From assembly GCF_001542815.1 (NCBI RefSeq), contig NZ_CP006992.1, positions 1,036,001-1,100,000 of the forward strand: a stretch of DNA of 64,000 bases. Reading direction: 5' to 3'. Position 1 is the stretch's first letter. Every line of letters begins with the position of its first letter. The DNA comes from Methylobacterium sp. AMS5 (GTDB taxonomy: Bacteria > Pseudomonadota > Alphaproteobacteria > Rhizobiales > Beijerinckiaceae). A model generated the notes under the pieces. The model ran no database searches. It was not told the DNA's origin and saw nothing but the letters and a program-made list of their open reading frames with translations. The position numbers and the translations under genes were made by a program. Shown here piece by piece: positions 33,062 to 44,629 of this stretch.

Positions 33062-34150
33062 TCAGGCGGCTTTATCGCGCCCCAGGGCCGCGGCAAGGTT
33101 TTCGAGGGCCGCCAGCGCCTCGTCGAGGCCGCATTCCGGCGCGGGGCCGTCCCGCGCGTCCAGGCGGGCATGGGCCCGCTCCACGAAGGCGATGTCGTTG
33201 GGGCAGGCCGCCGGATCGATGGCGGCGAGGTCGTCCGCATCGAGCCCGAGCGCGTGCAGGGCGGCTGGCGCGGCGCCCTCGCGATAGGCGCGGCGCAAAG
33301 CGGCCCGGCGCAGGATGATCCGCTGCCAGTGGGCGGCCACCGGCAGCCGGTAGGCCTCGCCCTCGCGCACGACGCGGGCACGGCGCAGCATCTCGGTCGC
33401 CATGCCGCCCTCGGCCCGTCCGGCGGTGCGGGCCGAGACGAGCACCGACACGGCGGGGCAGTGGCGCAGGCGCCCGCCCGCCCGCTGAACCGCGGCGACC
33501 AGGGCGTTGTCCTCGCCGCGGGGCAGAGCCGGCAGGCCGCCGACGGCGCGGTAGAGCGAGGCCCGGAGCGCGAGACTTCCGCCGGTATGGTCGCCGTGGC
33601 GCGGCGCCGGGTCGTGGGACGGCGGATCGAGGGCGTCTTCCAGCGCGCGCACACCCGACCAGTAGCGCTCGACCCGCGCGTGGAAGACCGCGAGCGCGGG
33701 GTCGGCCCGATCCTCGTCGTCGATCACGAGCCTGCCGCCGACGATCTCGGCGTTCTCCAAGGCGCGCAGGTTCGCCGCGACCCAGCCGGAGGCGAGCCGC
33801 GCATCGGCATCGGTGGTGAGCAGCGCGCCGTCCGGCGCGCCCTCGCTCTCCAACCACGCGGCGCCCGCATCGAGGGCGCGGCGGCGGGCGGTGCCGACAT
33901 GGGCCTCGGACGGGGCGAAGGTCGCCTCGATCAGACGCAGCGCCAGGGTGTCGAGCGCGCCAGAGTTTTCGAGCGCGCGCACCGCCTCGACCGTGCCGTC
34001 GGTGCAGTTGTTGCTGACGATCACGACCTTCAGGGGGGCGGCCGCCGAGAATCCCTGCTGCGCGGCGAGCGCCCGCAGCAGGCGTGGCAGGCGCTCGGCC
34101 TCGTTGCGGGCCGGGATGCAGACGACGGCCGGGCTGGAGGGCGCGGGCAT
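33062..34150 (-). CDS. Family 2 glycosyltransferase
   Basis: 362 residues. GT-A start VVCIPARNEAERLPRLLRALAAQ, then VVIVSNNCTDGTVEAV, the metal-binding TTDADARLASGW (DAD) and GGLPALPRGEDNALVAAVQRAGG with the ED acid. The C-terminal 100 residues are helical and Arg/Ala-rich. It begins four bases after the stop of the GT4 gene, so the two are tightly coupled. It probably adds a sugar to the product of the same pathway as its neighbours. Confidence 0.85.
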   Translation of the reverse strand: MPAPSSPAVVCIPARNEAERLPRLLRALAAQQGFSAAAPLKVVIVSNNCTDGTVEAVRALENSGALDTLALRLIEATFAPSEAHVGTARRRALDAGAAWLESEGAPDGALLTTDADARLASGWVAANLRALENAEIVGGRLVIDDEDRADPALAVFHARVERYWSGVRALEDALDPPSHDPAPRHGDHTGGSLALRASLYRAVGGLPALPRGEDNALVAAVQRAGGRLRHCPAVSVLVSARTAGRAEGGMATEMLRRARVVREGEAYRLPVAAHWQRIILRRAALRRAYREGAAPAALHALGLDADDLAAIDPAACPNDIAFVERAHARLDARDGPAPECGLDEALAALENLAAALGRDKAA

Positions 34151-34154
34151 CGTG

Positions 34155-35255
34155 TCAGGCCGCCGGGCGTTCGAAGAGGGCGGCGCGGGAACTCTGGACC
34201 GGCGCCCCCGCCAACACCTCGCGGTAGAGTTCCTCGTAGCCGTCGGTCATCACCTGGGCGTCGTAGAGCGTCTCGGCCCGGCGGCGGCAGGCGCGGCGGT
34301 CGAGGCCGACGGCGCGCTGGATCGCGCGGGCCAGCGCCGCCACGTCGTCGGCGGGCGCGAGCGCGCCGGAGAAGCGATCGACGATGTCGGGGATCGCGCC
34401 GCGGCCGAAGGCGGCGACCGGGGTGCCGCAGGCCAGCGCCTCGGCGACGACGAGGCCGAACGGCTCTTCCCAGCGCGGCGAGACGATGGCCGCCCGCGCC
34501 CCGCCGAGCTGGCGGGCCAACTCCCGGTGGGAGAGGTGTCCGACATAGGCCGCATCCGCTCCGAGACGCGGGGCGATCCACTCGTTCCAATAGCGCGGGT
34601 TCGGCTGCGGGCCGGCAAAGCGCAGGGGGATCCCGGCGCGGCGCGCCGCGTCGATGGCCAGATGCGTGCCCTTCTCCGGCACGATCCGCCCGCTCCAGAA
34701 CACGTAGCCCGCCGGGTCGGCCTTGGGGCTGAAGGCGAAGGTCGAGAGGTCGATGCCGTTGCCGATGACGCGGGCATCCGGCACGAGCGGTTGCCATTCC
34801 TGCGCCAGCGACGGCGAGACGGCGGCGAAGATCATGCCGGGCTTGGCTGCGCGCACGCCCTCGGCCAGCGATTCGAAAGGCGGCGTGTGCAGCGCCGTCG
34901 TCATCGGCACCGGGAGCGTGTGGCTCGCGCGCAGCGGCAGATCGTGCAGGCTGTTGTTGTGCACGATGTCGAAGCCGCCGCGCGCGACCGCTTCCATGAT
35001 CCGCTCGTAGGCCACGAGTTCGGCGCGCTCGATCCGCTCGCAGGCCACGGGATCGCCCAGGGCGTCGCCGGTCGGCGGGCAGACGGGGTTCGGCACCAGC
35101 GCCGGATCGGAGCCCTCCGAGGCGAAGAGCGTGACCCGGTGCCCCCGCGCCCGCAGCGCGCCGGCCAAGTGATGCGTGTGCATCTCGAGGCCGCCCAGAT
35201 AGGGCTGTCCGATCGGGAACTTGAGATGGGCGATGACGGCGATCTTCAAGGGCAT
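34155..35255 (-). CDS. Family 4 glycosyltransferase
   Basis: 366 residues, GT-B fold. GGLEMHTHHLAGALRARGHRVTLFAS is the N-terminal acceptor-domain signature, YVFWSGRIVPEKGTHLAIDAARRAG the hinge, and VSPRWEEPFGLVVAEALACGTPVAAFGRGAIPDIV the donor site with the E-x7-E motif. First gene of the three-gene minus-strand run. ATG at 35255 was chosen because the sequence before it has no gene character. Confidence 0.87.
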   Translation of the reverse strand: MPLKIAVIAHLKFPIGQPYLGGLEMHTHHLAGALRARGHRVTLFASEGSDPALVPNPVCPPTGDALGDPVACERIERAELVAYERIMEAVARGGFDIVHNNSLHDLPLRASHTLPVPMTTALHTPPFESLAEGVRAAKPGMIFAAVSPSLAQEWQPLVPDARVIGNGIDLSTFAFSPKADPAGYVFWSGRIVPEKGTHLAIDAARRAGIPLRFAGPQPNPRYWNEWIAPRLGADAAYVGHLSHRELARQLGGARAAIVSPRWEEPFGLVVAEALACGTPVAAFGRGAIPDIVDRFSGALAPADDVAALARAIQRAVGLDRRACRRRAETLYDAQVMTDGYEELYREVLAGAPVQSSRAALFERPAA

Positions 35256-35764
35256 TGTCCGACGTCGGTGGCGGGAAGGACTCTGGGATGAGTCCAACGG
35301 CCAGGCTTCCAGCCGCACCATCGCCGTTCGTCTAGGAACGCCCGATGAACGAACCCTTCAGGAAATGGAGAGCTTGGGGAATAAAAGTGCCGCAGGTTGC
35401 CGACGGGTCCCAAATTCGTGTGTGACGCCGCCAAGCACCGCGCCAACCGCGTTCGGGCAGTAACCTGCGCGCGGATTGTGCCCGGAAACGCTATGGCCCG
35501 AGGCGCGATCGACGCGGCGACCTGTCGTCGACATCACGGCCCGTGCCGCGATGGGACGCTCTACATGGGTGTCAGCTCTAACCGTCCGCGCCGTGCCTCA
35601 GCGCGTCGGGAAGGATTGATGGACGACTTCACCACCTGCGACGGCGCGAGCGGCTGGTCTGGCGCGAACCATACGAGGCGATGAAGCGACACCATCGCTC
35701 GCAAGCACGAGCGGCGCCGTCGCGCCCAGGATCGCCTTGCCGCGCGAGACGAAGCGGCTGAGGA
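35256..35764. other. Intergenic region with no supported gene
   Basis: About 500 bases between the GT4 start and the HPr stop. Short frames exist on both strands, but none has a ribosome-binding site, family motif or typical codon pattern. It should hold the glycosyltransferase promoter. Confidence 0.45.
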
Positions 35765-36088
35765 CTACTCGTCCTCGCCGAACTTGTCGGCGAGCAGCGC
35801 CTCGATCGCGTCGAGGGCAGCTTGCCCGTCGTCGCCGACGGCGACCACGGCGATGGAAGTGCCCTTGGCGGCCCCCAGCGTCAGCAGACCCATGATCGAG
35901 CGCCCGCCGACGGTCTCGCCGCCGCGGGTCACCGTCACGGCGGCGGTGAAGCGCTCCACCGTCTGCACGAACTTGGCCGAGGCGCGGGCATGCAGGCCGC
36001 GGCGGTTGATGATCGGCAAGATCCGGACGAGGCCACCCTCGGGCACCTCCGGCTGCGGCTCGACCTCGCCGTCCACGCTCTCTCCCAT
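35765..36088 (-). CDS. ptsH: HPr phosphocarrier protein
   Basis: 107 residues from ATG 36088. PIINRRGLHARASAKFVQTVERF holds the phosphorylated His (GLHARA), and GGRSIMGLLTLGAAKGTSI holds the regulatory Ser that HPr kinase modifies. N-terminal extension of about 20 acidic residues compared with typical HPr. With EIIA and HPr kinase upstream it forms the sugar-independent alphaproteobacterial PTS, which regulates rather than imports. Last gene in the run. Confidence 0.92.
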   Translation of the reverse strand: MGESVDGEVEPQPEVPEGGLVRILPIINRRGLHARASAKFVQTVERFTAAVTVTRGGETVGGRSIMGLLTLGAAKGTSIAVVAVGDDGQAALDAIEALLADKFGEDE

Positions 36089-36221
36089 CGCCCCTGGCAC
36101 TCCCTCCCCCGCCGCTTCGGTGCGGACCGGCGACGCGTCGAGGCGCGCCGTTCCGGATGCGGGACGATGTGGTTAAGCCGGGAGCGGGGCGAAGAAAAGG
36201 CCGTGCGGGGGTGAGACCGGG

Positions 36222-36623
36222 CTACTTGCCCGCAAGAACCCGCGAGGCGACGTTGATGTACTTGCGGCCCGCCTCCTGCGCATGGAGCACGGCGTCGCCC
36301 AGGCTCTCGGCCTCGCGCACGCTGGCGAGCTTGATCAGCATCGGCAGGTTGATCCCGGCGACCACCTCGACCTGGCCGCCGTTCATGCACGACAAGGCGA
36401 GGTTCGACGGCGTGCCGCCGAACATGTCGGTGAGAACCACGACGCCCTGACCGGAGTTGACCCGACCGACGGCGGACATGATGTCGCCGCGGCGCAGCTC
36501 CATGTCGTCCTCCGGGCCGATCGTAATCGTCTCGACCTGCTTTTGAGGGCCGACGACATGCTCCAGGGCGGCCTTGAACTCGGTCGCTAACAGCCCGTGT
36601 GTGACGAGCACCATTCCAATCAT
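36222..36623 (-). CDS. PTS EIIA component, mannose/fructose type
   Basis: 133 residues. MIGMVLVTHGLLATEFKAALEHVVG has the phosphoryl-accepting His9, and VVLTDMFGGTPSNLALSCM is the EIIA-Man signature. No membrane EIIC/EIID genes follow, so it is a regulatory rather than transport protein. It lies between hprK and the HPr gene. ATG 36623 is the standard family start; upstream in-frame codons are non-coding. Confidence 0.92.
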   Translation of the reverse strand: MIGMVLVTHGLLATEFKAALEHVVGPQKQVETITIGPEDDMELRRGDIMSAVGRVNSGQGVVVLTDMFGGTPSNLALSCMNGGQVEVVAGINLPMLIKLASVREAESLGDAVLHAQEAGRKYINVASRVLAGK

Positions 36624-36748
36624 CGAAGCGTGTTCCAACGCCCTGTGAGCGGAGACGCCATCTTGTGCAGCGCAAGGTGAAGCGCAAGCGGGTCGCGTCG
36701 TTTTGCGCGACACAACGGGCTCACCATGACACGGCCGCGGCAGCCGCG

Positions 36749-37261
36749 CTACACATCGTGGACACCGCCGGGCACAAGAGCCGCCGGGTGCGTCCGCATT
36801 GCCACGCCGGCTCGAAGCGCCTCACGGATCAGGTATTCGCGGGGATGGCGCGGTTCAAGGGCGAGGCGGGGCAGCTCGACCCCGAGAAGCATGGCGGTCG
36901 CGGCGTTATCGGGAAGGCGCTCGGCCTCCACCACGAGATCGACCACGAGGCGCAGCACCGCGGCCGGTGCATGCGCCGCCAGACGGCGAAGGCCGAGGCC
37001 GCGGATCTCGATCAGGCCGGCGAGCGCCGGATGGGGCCGGGCCACGACGCGGCCGTGATGGACCTCCAGCCGGATGCGGTCATCGCCGACGAGGCGGGCA
37101 TGGCGCCCTTCCAGGAAGAAGCGGTCGAGCAGAGCGAGGCAGAGCGCCGACTTGCCCGAGCCGGACGGCCCCCGGATCAGCAGGCCGGCCTCGTCGAGGA
37201 GGACGCAGCTCGCATGCACCGTCTCCCGGGGTCGCCCCGGCGCGGCGCCCTCCCCGCTCAT
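36749..37261 (-). CDS. hprK: HPr kinase/phosphorylase (short alphaproteobacterial form)
   Basis: 170 residues, only the C-terminal catalytic domain of the family. ETVHASCVLLDEAGLLIRGPSGSGKSALCLALLDR contains the Walker A loop; LVGDDRIRLE is the conserved acid motif and IEIRGLGLRRLA the family signature. It phosphorylates HPr on serine. Its ATG overlaps the stop of chvG by four bases (ATGA), so translation is coupled. Confidence 0.92.
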   Translation of the reverse strand: MSGEGAAPGRPRETVHASCVLLDEAGLLIRGPSGSGKSALCLALLDRFFLEGRHARLVGDDRIRLEVHHGRVVARPHPALAGLIEIRGLGLRRLAAHAPAAVLRLVVDLVVEAERLPDNAATAMLLGVELPRLALEPRHPREYLIREALRAGVAMRTHPAALVPGGVHDV

Positions 37262-39108
37262 GCCGCGAGGTCGTCGTCGCCGTAGCGGTCGGCCCGGGGG
37301 GCTACGGGCAGGCGCACGATGAAGCGGGCGCCCCGCACCGTCGGGTGCCCCTCCTCGTCGGCCGGGCCGGGCCGGTTCTCGGCGCGGATCGAGCCGTGAT
37401 GGGCCTGGATGATCTGCCGCGAGATCGACAGGCCGAGCCCGGAATTCTGGCCGAAACCCTGTTCGGGCCGGTCGGTGTAGAAGCGCTCGAAGATCCGCTC
37501 CAGGGCGTGTTCGGGGATGCCCGGCCCCTCGTCCTCGACCACGAACTCGACCTCGTTCTTGAGGCGGCGCAAAGCCACCCGCACCTTGGCGCCGGGCGGG
37601 GAGAACGAGCGGGCGTTGTCGAGCAGGTTGTTGACGACCTGCCCGAGGCGGCTGTCGTGGCCGATGATGAGGAACGGGTCCTCGATCTCGCCGCTCGGCC
37701 GCTCGATGTCGAACTGGATCACCGCCGCCTTGGCGCGGCGCCGCTCGTTCGCCACCGATGTCACGGTGGTCAGGAGCTTGCCGAGATCGACCCGGCGCGC
37801 CTCCGCGCGGGCGAGCTCCGCGTCGAGGCGGGAGGCGTCGGAGATGTCGGAGATGAGCCGGTCGAGGCGCTTCACGTCGTGCTGGATGATCTGCATCAGA
37901 CGGCCGCGCGATTCGTCGGTCTTGGCCAGCGGCAGGGTCTCGACGGCGCTGCGGAGCGAGGTCAGCGGGTTCTTCAGCTCGTGGCTGACATCGGCCGCAA
38001 AGCTCTCGATGGCGTCGAGCCGCCGGTAGAGCGCCTGCGTCATGTCGCGCAGCGCACCCGAGAGGTGGCCGATCTCGTCGGTGCGGCTCGTGAAGTCGGG
38101 AATCTCCTGGCGCGACTTGATGCCCCGGCGCACCCGCTCGGCGGCGTCGGCCAAGCGCCGCACCGGCCCGGCGATGGCGCCCGCGAGCAGGATCGACAGC
38201 ACCAGCATCACGGCGGCCGCGACGAGGAACACCTGGAGCAGGCCGAATCGCTCGGAGGCGATCACCCGGTCGATGTCGCCGCCTTGCGTCGAGACCATCA
38301 GCACGCCGCGCACCGAGCCCGCGCGCTGGATCGGCACCGCCACCGAGACGATGGTCTCGCCGCGCTCGTTGCGCCGGGAGATCGTGCCGCGCGAGCCCTT
38401 GAGCGCCGCCTGGACCTCGCGGAAGGCGCGCCCGTCCTGCGGCCCCGCCTCCTCCTGGGCCGAGCGCTCGCTGATGACGAGGCCGAGAATGCGGGTGCCG
38501 ACGAAATCCCAGATCCGCTCCAGCACGTTGGGCTTGGGCGGCTTCACCACGGTCTCGCTGCGGCCGATATCGCCGCGGGCGTAGAGCGTGCGGGTGTCGA
38601 ACAGCAGGCTCCCCTCGCTGTCGTAGACCCGGGCGCGGTTGCCCGTCGGGGTCACGAGGCGTCGCAGAAGCGGCGCGACCTTCTCGGGATTGAGCGAGAA
38701 GGCGAGCGAGGCGGGATCGTCGTCGAATTCCCGGCCCTCGCCGGCCTGCTGCTGCAGGAGCTTGTCCGGATCGACGCGGATCGTGTCGGTGTCGACGGAG
38801 GCCTGGGCGGCGATGGCGCCGGCGATGATGTCGCCCTGGATCAGCAGGCTCTGCACGCGCGCCTGGATCAGCCCCTGGCGGAACTGGTTCAGGTAGAGGA
38901 AACCGAACAGGAGGACGATCAGCCCGACGAGGTTGAGCACCACGATGCGGCGCGTCAGGCTCGACGAGGCGCGCTGGCCGACCGCGTTCCAGAGGTCGCG
39001 CGGCCAAGTCAGGGGCGGGCGGGTGAGGGAGCCGACGAGCCGCGCGAGGACGCCGCGGCGCGCGTGGGCCTCATCGGAATCGGGCTGGCGGGACAGGGGG
39101 GCGAGCAT
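37258..39108 (-). CDS. chvG: ChvG/ExoS-type sensor histidine kinase
   Basis: 616 residues. Two membrane helices (IVVLNLVGLIVLLFGFLYL near 55-75 and a second near 285-310) enclose a periplasmic sensor; HAMP, then the phospho-acceptor His376 in FAADVSHELKNPLTSLRSAVETL; then N, G1 and G2 boxes (NLLDNARSFSP, VEDEGPGIP, GLGLSISRQI). With ChvI it controls envelope and acid responses in alphaproteobacteria. It follows chvI by 28 bases and is coupled to hprK. Confidence 0.94.
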   Translation of the reverse strand: MLAPLSRQPDSDEAHARRGVLARLVGSLTRPPLTWPRDLWNAVGQRASSSLTRRIVVLNLVGLIVLLFGFLYLNQFRQGLIQARVQSLLIQGDIIAGAIAAQASVDTDTIRVDPDKLLQQQAGEGREFDDDPASLAFSLNPEKVAPLLRRLVTPTGNRARVYDSEGSLLFDTRTLYARGDIGRSETVVKPPKPNVLERIWDFVGTRILGLVISERSAQEEAGPQDGRAFREVQAALKGSRGTISRRNERGETIVSVAVPIQRAGSVRGVLMVSTQGGDIDRVIASERFGLLQVFLVAAAVMLVLSILLAGAIAGPVRRLADAAERVRRGIKSRQEIPDFTSRTDEIGHLSGALRDMTQALYRRLDAIESFAADVSHELKNPLTSLRSAVETLPLAKTDESRGRLMQIIQHDVKRLDRLISDISDASRLDAELARAEARRVDLGKLLTTVTSVANERRRAKAAVIQFDIERPSGEIEDPFLIIGHDSRLGQVVNNLLDNARSFSPPGAKVRVALRRLKNEVEFVVEDEGPGIPEHALERIFERFYTDRPEQGFGQNSGLGLSISRQIIQAHHGSIRAENRPGPADEEGHPTVRGARFIVRLPVAPRADRYGDDDLAA

Positions 39109-39136
39109 CGACGGACGGGACCGCGGGGGAATCGCC

Positions 39137-39850
39137 TCAACCCTCCTTGAAGCGGTAGCCGACGCCGTAGAGCGTCTCGATCATGTCGAAGCTCTGGTCC
39201 GTCACCTTGAACTTCTTGCGCAGCCGCTTGATGTGGCTGTCGATGGTGCGGTCGTCGACATAGACCTGATCGTCGTAGGCCGCGTCCATCAGGGCGTTGC
39301 GGCTCTTCACGACGCCGGGGCGCTGGGCCAGCGCCTGGAGGATCAGGAACTCGGTGACGGTCAGCGTCACCGGCTCGCCCTTCCAGGTGCAGGTATGGCG
39401 CTCGGGGTCCATCATCAGCTGGCCGCGCTCGAGCGAGCGGGCGGCGGCCTCGGCGTCGCGGGCGGCCGCGCCCGGAGTGGCGTCCTTGGGGGCGAAGCGG
39501 CGCAGCACCGCCTTCACCCGCTCGACCAGCAGGCGCTGGGAGAACGGCTTATGGATGAAGTCGTCCGCGCCCATCTTGAGGCCGAACAGCTCGTCGATCT
39601 CCTCGTCCTTCGACGTCAGAAAGATCACGGGAAGGTCCGATTTCTGCCGCAGGCGCCTGAGAAGCTCCATTCCGTCCATGCGCGGCATCTTGATGTCGAA
39701 GATGGCGAGATCGGGCGGGGAGTGACGCAGACCGTCCAGCGCCGAGGCGCCGTCGGTGTAGGTCTGGATGCGGTAACCCTCGGTCTCCAGCGCGATCGAG
39801 ACGGAGGTCAGGATGTTGCGGTCGTCGTCGACGAGGGCGATCGTGGGCAT
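39137..39850 (-). CDS. chvI: ChvI-type response regulator
   Basis: 237 residues, OmpR/PhoB class. The acidic pocket is ALVDDDRN, the phosphorylation site Asp52 in [13 protein letters not shown] and the conserved Lys in IHKPFSQR. The C-terminal winged helix includes [18 protein letters not shown] and [13 protein letters not shown]. First gene of the chvI-chvG-hprK-EIIA-HPr series. ATG at 39850 gives the normal family start. Confidence 0.95.
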   Translation of the reverse strand: MPTIALVDDDRNILTSVSIALETEGYRIQTYTDGASALDGLRHSPPDLAIFDIKMPRMDGMELLRRLRQKSDLPVIFLTSKDEEIDELFGLKMGADDFIHKPFSQRLLVERVKAVLRRFAPKDATPGAAARDAEAAARSLERGQLMMDPERHTCTWKGEPVTLTVTEFLILQALAQRPGVVKSRNALMDAAYDDQVYVDDRTIDSHIKRLRKKFKVTDQSFDMIETLYGVGYRFKEG

Positions 39851-40155
39851 GCAGTTTCCCTGACTTGACGGCGCGCGCGCCGCCCCTGGCGCGTCCTTGG
39901 CGGGGCCCGCAACGGCGAGGCTCGGTACCCGCAAATCGGGGACCGCCAGCCGTGCGGAGGGTCTCGTCCTTTACGACCATCGTTCGAAAAAAGCGAGCGG
40001 CAGTCTAAGCTTGGCCGTGTCGGCCGGCTTGGATAAGAGCGTTGGGATGGGGAAAAAGGGCGGACAACGCGCCGCGCCCAGCGCCGGCATCGCCCCTCGT
40101 GCGGAGCGCTCGCGCCGCGCTATGCTCCAGCCCGAAACCGGGAAGGAATGCTTTC
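39851..40155. other. Divergent promoter region, chvI / HugZ-like
   Basis: No gene is seen in these 305 bases. They carry the promoters of two divergent genes. A short palindrome-like GGCCGTGTCGGCCGG occurs near 40013. Confidence 0.4.
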
Positions 40156-40971
40156 ATGGCCAACGACGCGATGCCGCCTGCGGGGGAACGGCGCCGGCCG
40201 GCCGAACCACTGCCCGCCTCGGAAGCCCCGTTCGATGCGATCGGGCTTGCCCGGCATCTTCTGCGCAGCGTGCGATCGGGCGCGCTCGCCACGATCGACG
40301 CGGCCGACGGCACGCCTTTCGCCTCCCTCGTCACCCTCGCCACCGACAACGACGGCACGCCGGTGATGCTGCTCTCGCGTCTCTCGGCGCACACGCGCAA
40401 CCTCGATCACGACCCGCGCGCCTCGCTGCTGTTCTCGGTGGGCGGCAAGGGCGATCCGCTCGCCCATCCGCGCCTGACGGTGACGGGCCGCGCCGCGCGC
40501 TCCGACGAGCCGCGGATCCGCGAGCGCTTCCTGGCCCGCCACCCGAAGGCGAAGCTCTACGCCGACTTCCCCGATTTCGGCTTCTTCACCCTCGCTCCCA
40601 CGGCCGGCCACCTCAACGGCGGCTTTGCCAAAGCGGCGACCCTGACGCCGCAGGAACTGCTCCTCGACATGGCCGGCGCCGAGACGGTCGTCGCGGGCGA
40701 GCGCGGCGCCGTCGAGCACATGAACGCGGATCACGCCGACGCGCTCGCCCTCTACGCCGCGGGCGCCGGCGAGCCCGGCAGCGGCTGGCGGCTCACCGGG
40801 CTCGATCCGGAGGGGCTCGACCTGATGGCCGGCGACCGCACGGCGCGGGTGCCCTACCCCGAGCCGGTGCGCGACATGGGCGCCTTGCGCAAGAGCCTCG
40901 TGGCGATGGCGGCCGCAGCGCGGGCCGGCTCCGCGGCCGAGGCCGCCCCTAAGCCCGACGGGCCGGCCTGA
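40156..40971 (+). CDS. HugZ-like pyridoxamine-5'-phosphate-oxidase-fold protein (heme utilisation type)
   Basis: 271 residues. A split-barrel flavin/heme-binding domain occupies the first half ([58 protein letters not shown]), followed by a C-terminal DUF2470-like domain ([20 protein letters not shown]). This two-part layout is that of HugZ-family heme oxygenases and related proteins. GGAAGGA lies 8 bases upstream of the ATG. No heme uptake genes are adjacent, so the role is tentative. Confidence 0.82.
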   Translation: MANDAMPPAGERRRPAEPLPASEAPFDAIGLARHLLRSVRSGALATIDAADGTPFASLVTLATDNDGTPVMLLSRLSAHTRNLDHDPRASLLFSVGGKGDPLAHPRLTVTGRAARSDEPRIRERFLARHPKAKLYADFPDFGFFTLAPTAGHLNGGFAKAATLTPQELLLDMAGAETVVAGERGAVEHMNADHADALALYAAGAGEPGSGWRLTGLDPEGLDLMAGDRTARVPYPEPVRDMGALRKSLVAMAAAARAGSAAEAAPKPDGPA

Positions 40972-41132
40972 GCCCGTTCGGCAGGCACGCCGCGCAAACA
41001 AGGCAAGCGCCCGCGGCGCCCCCCCGCCTTGGCGTGCGTGCCCGCCGCTGCTATCTCCGCCCCGGACAATCCCGACAAACCTGCCGTGCGCCGCGTCAGC
41101 CCCGCGACGGGACCGCCGTGCCGGAGACCCCG

Positions 41133-42938
<1,806 letters not shown>

Positions 42939-43280
42939 GAACTGGTTCAACGGAGTTGCTTGGCAATCTCGGCGCTCCTCATGCTGAGGCGCCGAGCGGA
43001 AGCTCGGCATGAGAGCGTCACAGAAGTCGGAGAAGGCACTGGCAAGGCCGCGGCGACGAAGCCGCACGAGCAACAATCGAAAAAAATCCCTCCCGCGTGT
43101 CGAATCGGCGTCCTTCTTTCATTTGTAAGAAACCGGTCGCGTCATACCCCCGTCAAGCCGCCACGGTAACGGCGTAATTCGGGAGCTTCGGTTGCGCGCA
43201 AGCGAAAGCCGAATCATCCGGCATGCGGCGCGCCGTTCGGTGGCATCGAGGCGCCGGGTCGAAACGGGATCAAGACGCAA
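42939..43280. other. Intergenic region with a hairpin repeat
   Basis: After lepA, 42978-43014 holds CTCATGCTGAGG...CATGAG with an inner CCGAGC-ggaa-GCTCGG stem, a relative of the repeat at 8977. The remainder, including a TTTCATTTGTAAG patch near 43118, should contain the efflux promoter. No gene seen. Confidence 0.5.
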
Positions 43281-44534
43281 ATGGGCGGGGCGCACGAGGA
43301 AGATCTGACGCCGCGGGCGGTGCGGCTGCGGACGCAGTTGCTCGTTGCCTGCGTGCTGGGGGCCGGCGCGGCCGCCGCCCTCTGGTACGGCCGCCCGAAG
43401 GAAGTCGATGCCGCCGTGCCGATGCCGGCCGCCGTGACGGCCGCCGCACCGGGGCGCTTCGTGCTCACCGAGAGCCAACTTGCCACCGTCACCACCGTGG
43501 CGGTCGAGCAGCGGCTGTTCTACGAGGACATCGCCACAGAGGGGAAGATCAGCGTCGACGAGTACCGCGCGACGCCCGTCTTCTCGCCCTATGCGGGCCG
43601 GGTCATCACCATCTTCGCCCGCTCCGGCGAACAGGTGAAGCAGGGCGACAAGCTGTTCTCGCTCCAGGCCAACGAGATGGTCCAGGCGCAGAACGATTTC
43701 CTCGCGGCGCTGAACGTGCTCAACAAGACGCGCTCGCAGCTCTCCTACGCCACCAACACCGAGAAGCGCCTGCACGACCTCTACGATTCCCGCGTGACCA
43801 CGCTGAAGGAATTGCAGACCGCGCAGAACGACCTCACGACGGCGCAGAACGACGCCAAGACGGCGGAGGTCGGCCTGGAGGCGGTGCGCAACCGCCTGCG
43901 CATCCTCGGGCTCGCCGACGACGACATGAAGGCGCTCCAGACCAAGGGCGCGATCAACCCCGAGACGACGATCAATGCGCCGCTCTCCGGCACCGTGATC
44001 CAGCGCAAGATCGGCCCGGGCCAGTATATCAACACCGGCGGCTCCGACCCCTCCTACCTCATCGGCGATCTCGGCCGGGTCTGGATCGTCGCGCAGTTGC
44101 GCGAGACCGACGCGGCCAAGGTCGATCTCGGCGAGCGCATCCGCTTCCGAACCCTCGCCTACCCGAACCAGACCTTCGAGAGCCGGATCAACTACATCGG
44201 CGCCTCGGTCGATCCCGCCACCCGCCGCATCGTCGTGCGCGCCGAGGTCGATAATCCGAAGGGGCTCCTGAAGCCCGAGATGTATGCCAGCGTCCACATC
44301 ATCAACGAGCGCGAGACCGTCTCCCGCGCCGTGCCGCGCCAAGCGGTGATCTTCGAGGGCGACAAGGCGCGGGTCTGGGTGCTCGGCGCCGGCAACACCG
44401 TCGAGAGCCGCGCGGTGAAAACCGGGTTCCTCGACGGCAACGACATCGAGGTCACGGAAGGGCTCGCGCTCGGCGAGCGGGTGATCTCGAAGGGCGCCCT
44501 GTTCATCGACGGCATGACCGACCAGCCCGGCTGA
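43281..44534 (+). CDS. RND efflux periplasmic adaptor (CusB/CzcB-like)
   Basis: 417 residues. N-terminal anchor (LLVACVLGAGAAAALWYG), then the barrel-sandwich hybrid with a long coiled-coil hairpin (about residues 145-205: NEMVQAQNDFLAALNVLNKTRSQLS...LQTAQNDLTTAQND) and the beta-barrel and membrane-proximal domains. It links the inner-membrane pump to an outer-membrane channel. The pump gene follows 95 bases downstream. No outer-membrane factor gene is adjacent. Metal specificity cannot be read here. Confidence 0.9.
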   Translation: MGGAHEEDLTPRAVRLRTQLLVACVLGAGAAAALWYGRPKEVDAAVPMPAAVTAAAPGRFVLTESQLATVTTVAVEQRLFYEDIATEGKISVDEYRATPVFSPYAGRVITIFARSGEQVKQGDKLFSLQANEMVQAQNDFLAALNVLNKTRSQLSYATNTEKRLHDLYDSRVTTLKELQTAQNDLTTAQNDAKTAEVGLEAVRNRLRILGLADDDMKALQTKGAINPETTINAPLSGTVIQRKIGPGQYINTGGSDPSYLIGDLGRVWIVAQLRETDAAKVDLGERIRFRTLAYPNQTFESRINYIGASVDPATRRIVVRAEVDNPKGLLKPEMYASVHIINERETVSRAVPRQAVIFEGDKARVWVLGAGNTVESRAVKTGFLDGNDIEVTEGLALGERVISKGALFIDGMTDQPG

Positions 44535-44629
44535 GGAAGCCCGGCCCACCGTTTCTTCCGCGAACACAAGCATTCCGAGCCGGGGCCGTCCCCGGCCGCG
44601 CCCGACGGCGCGAGGTTGGAACCGCCCCC

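Noticed and set aside
35397..35684. 95-codon frame upstream of the GT4 gene
   Set aside because: Cys/Arg-rich composition without motif or ribosome-binding site; judged chance.
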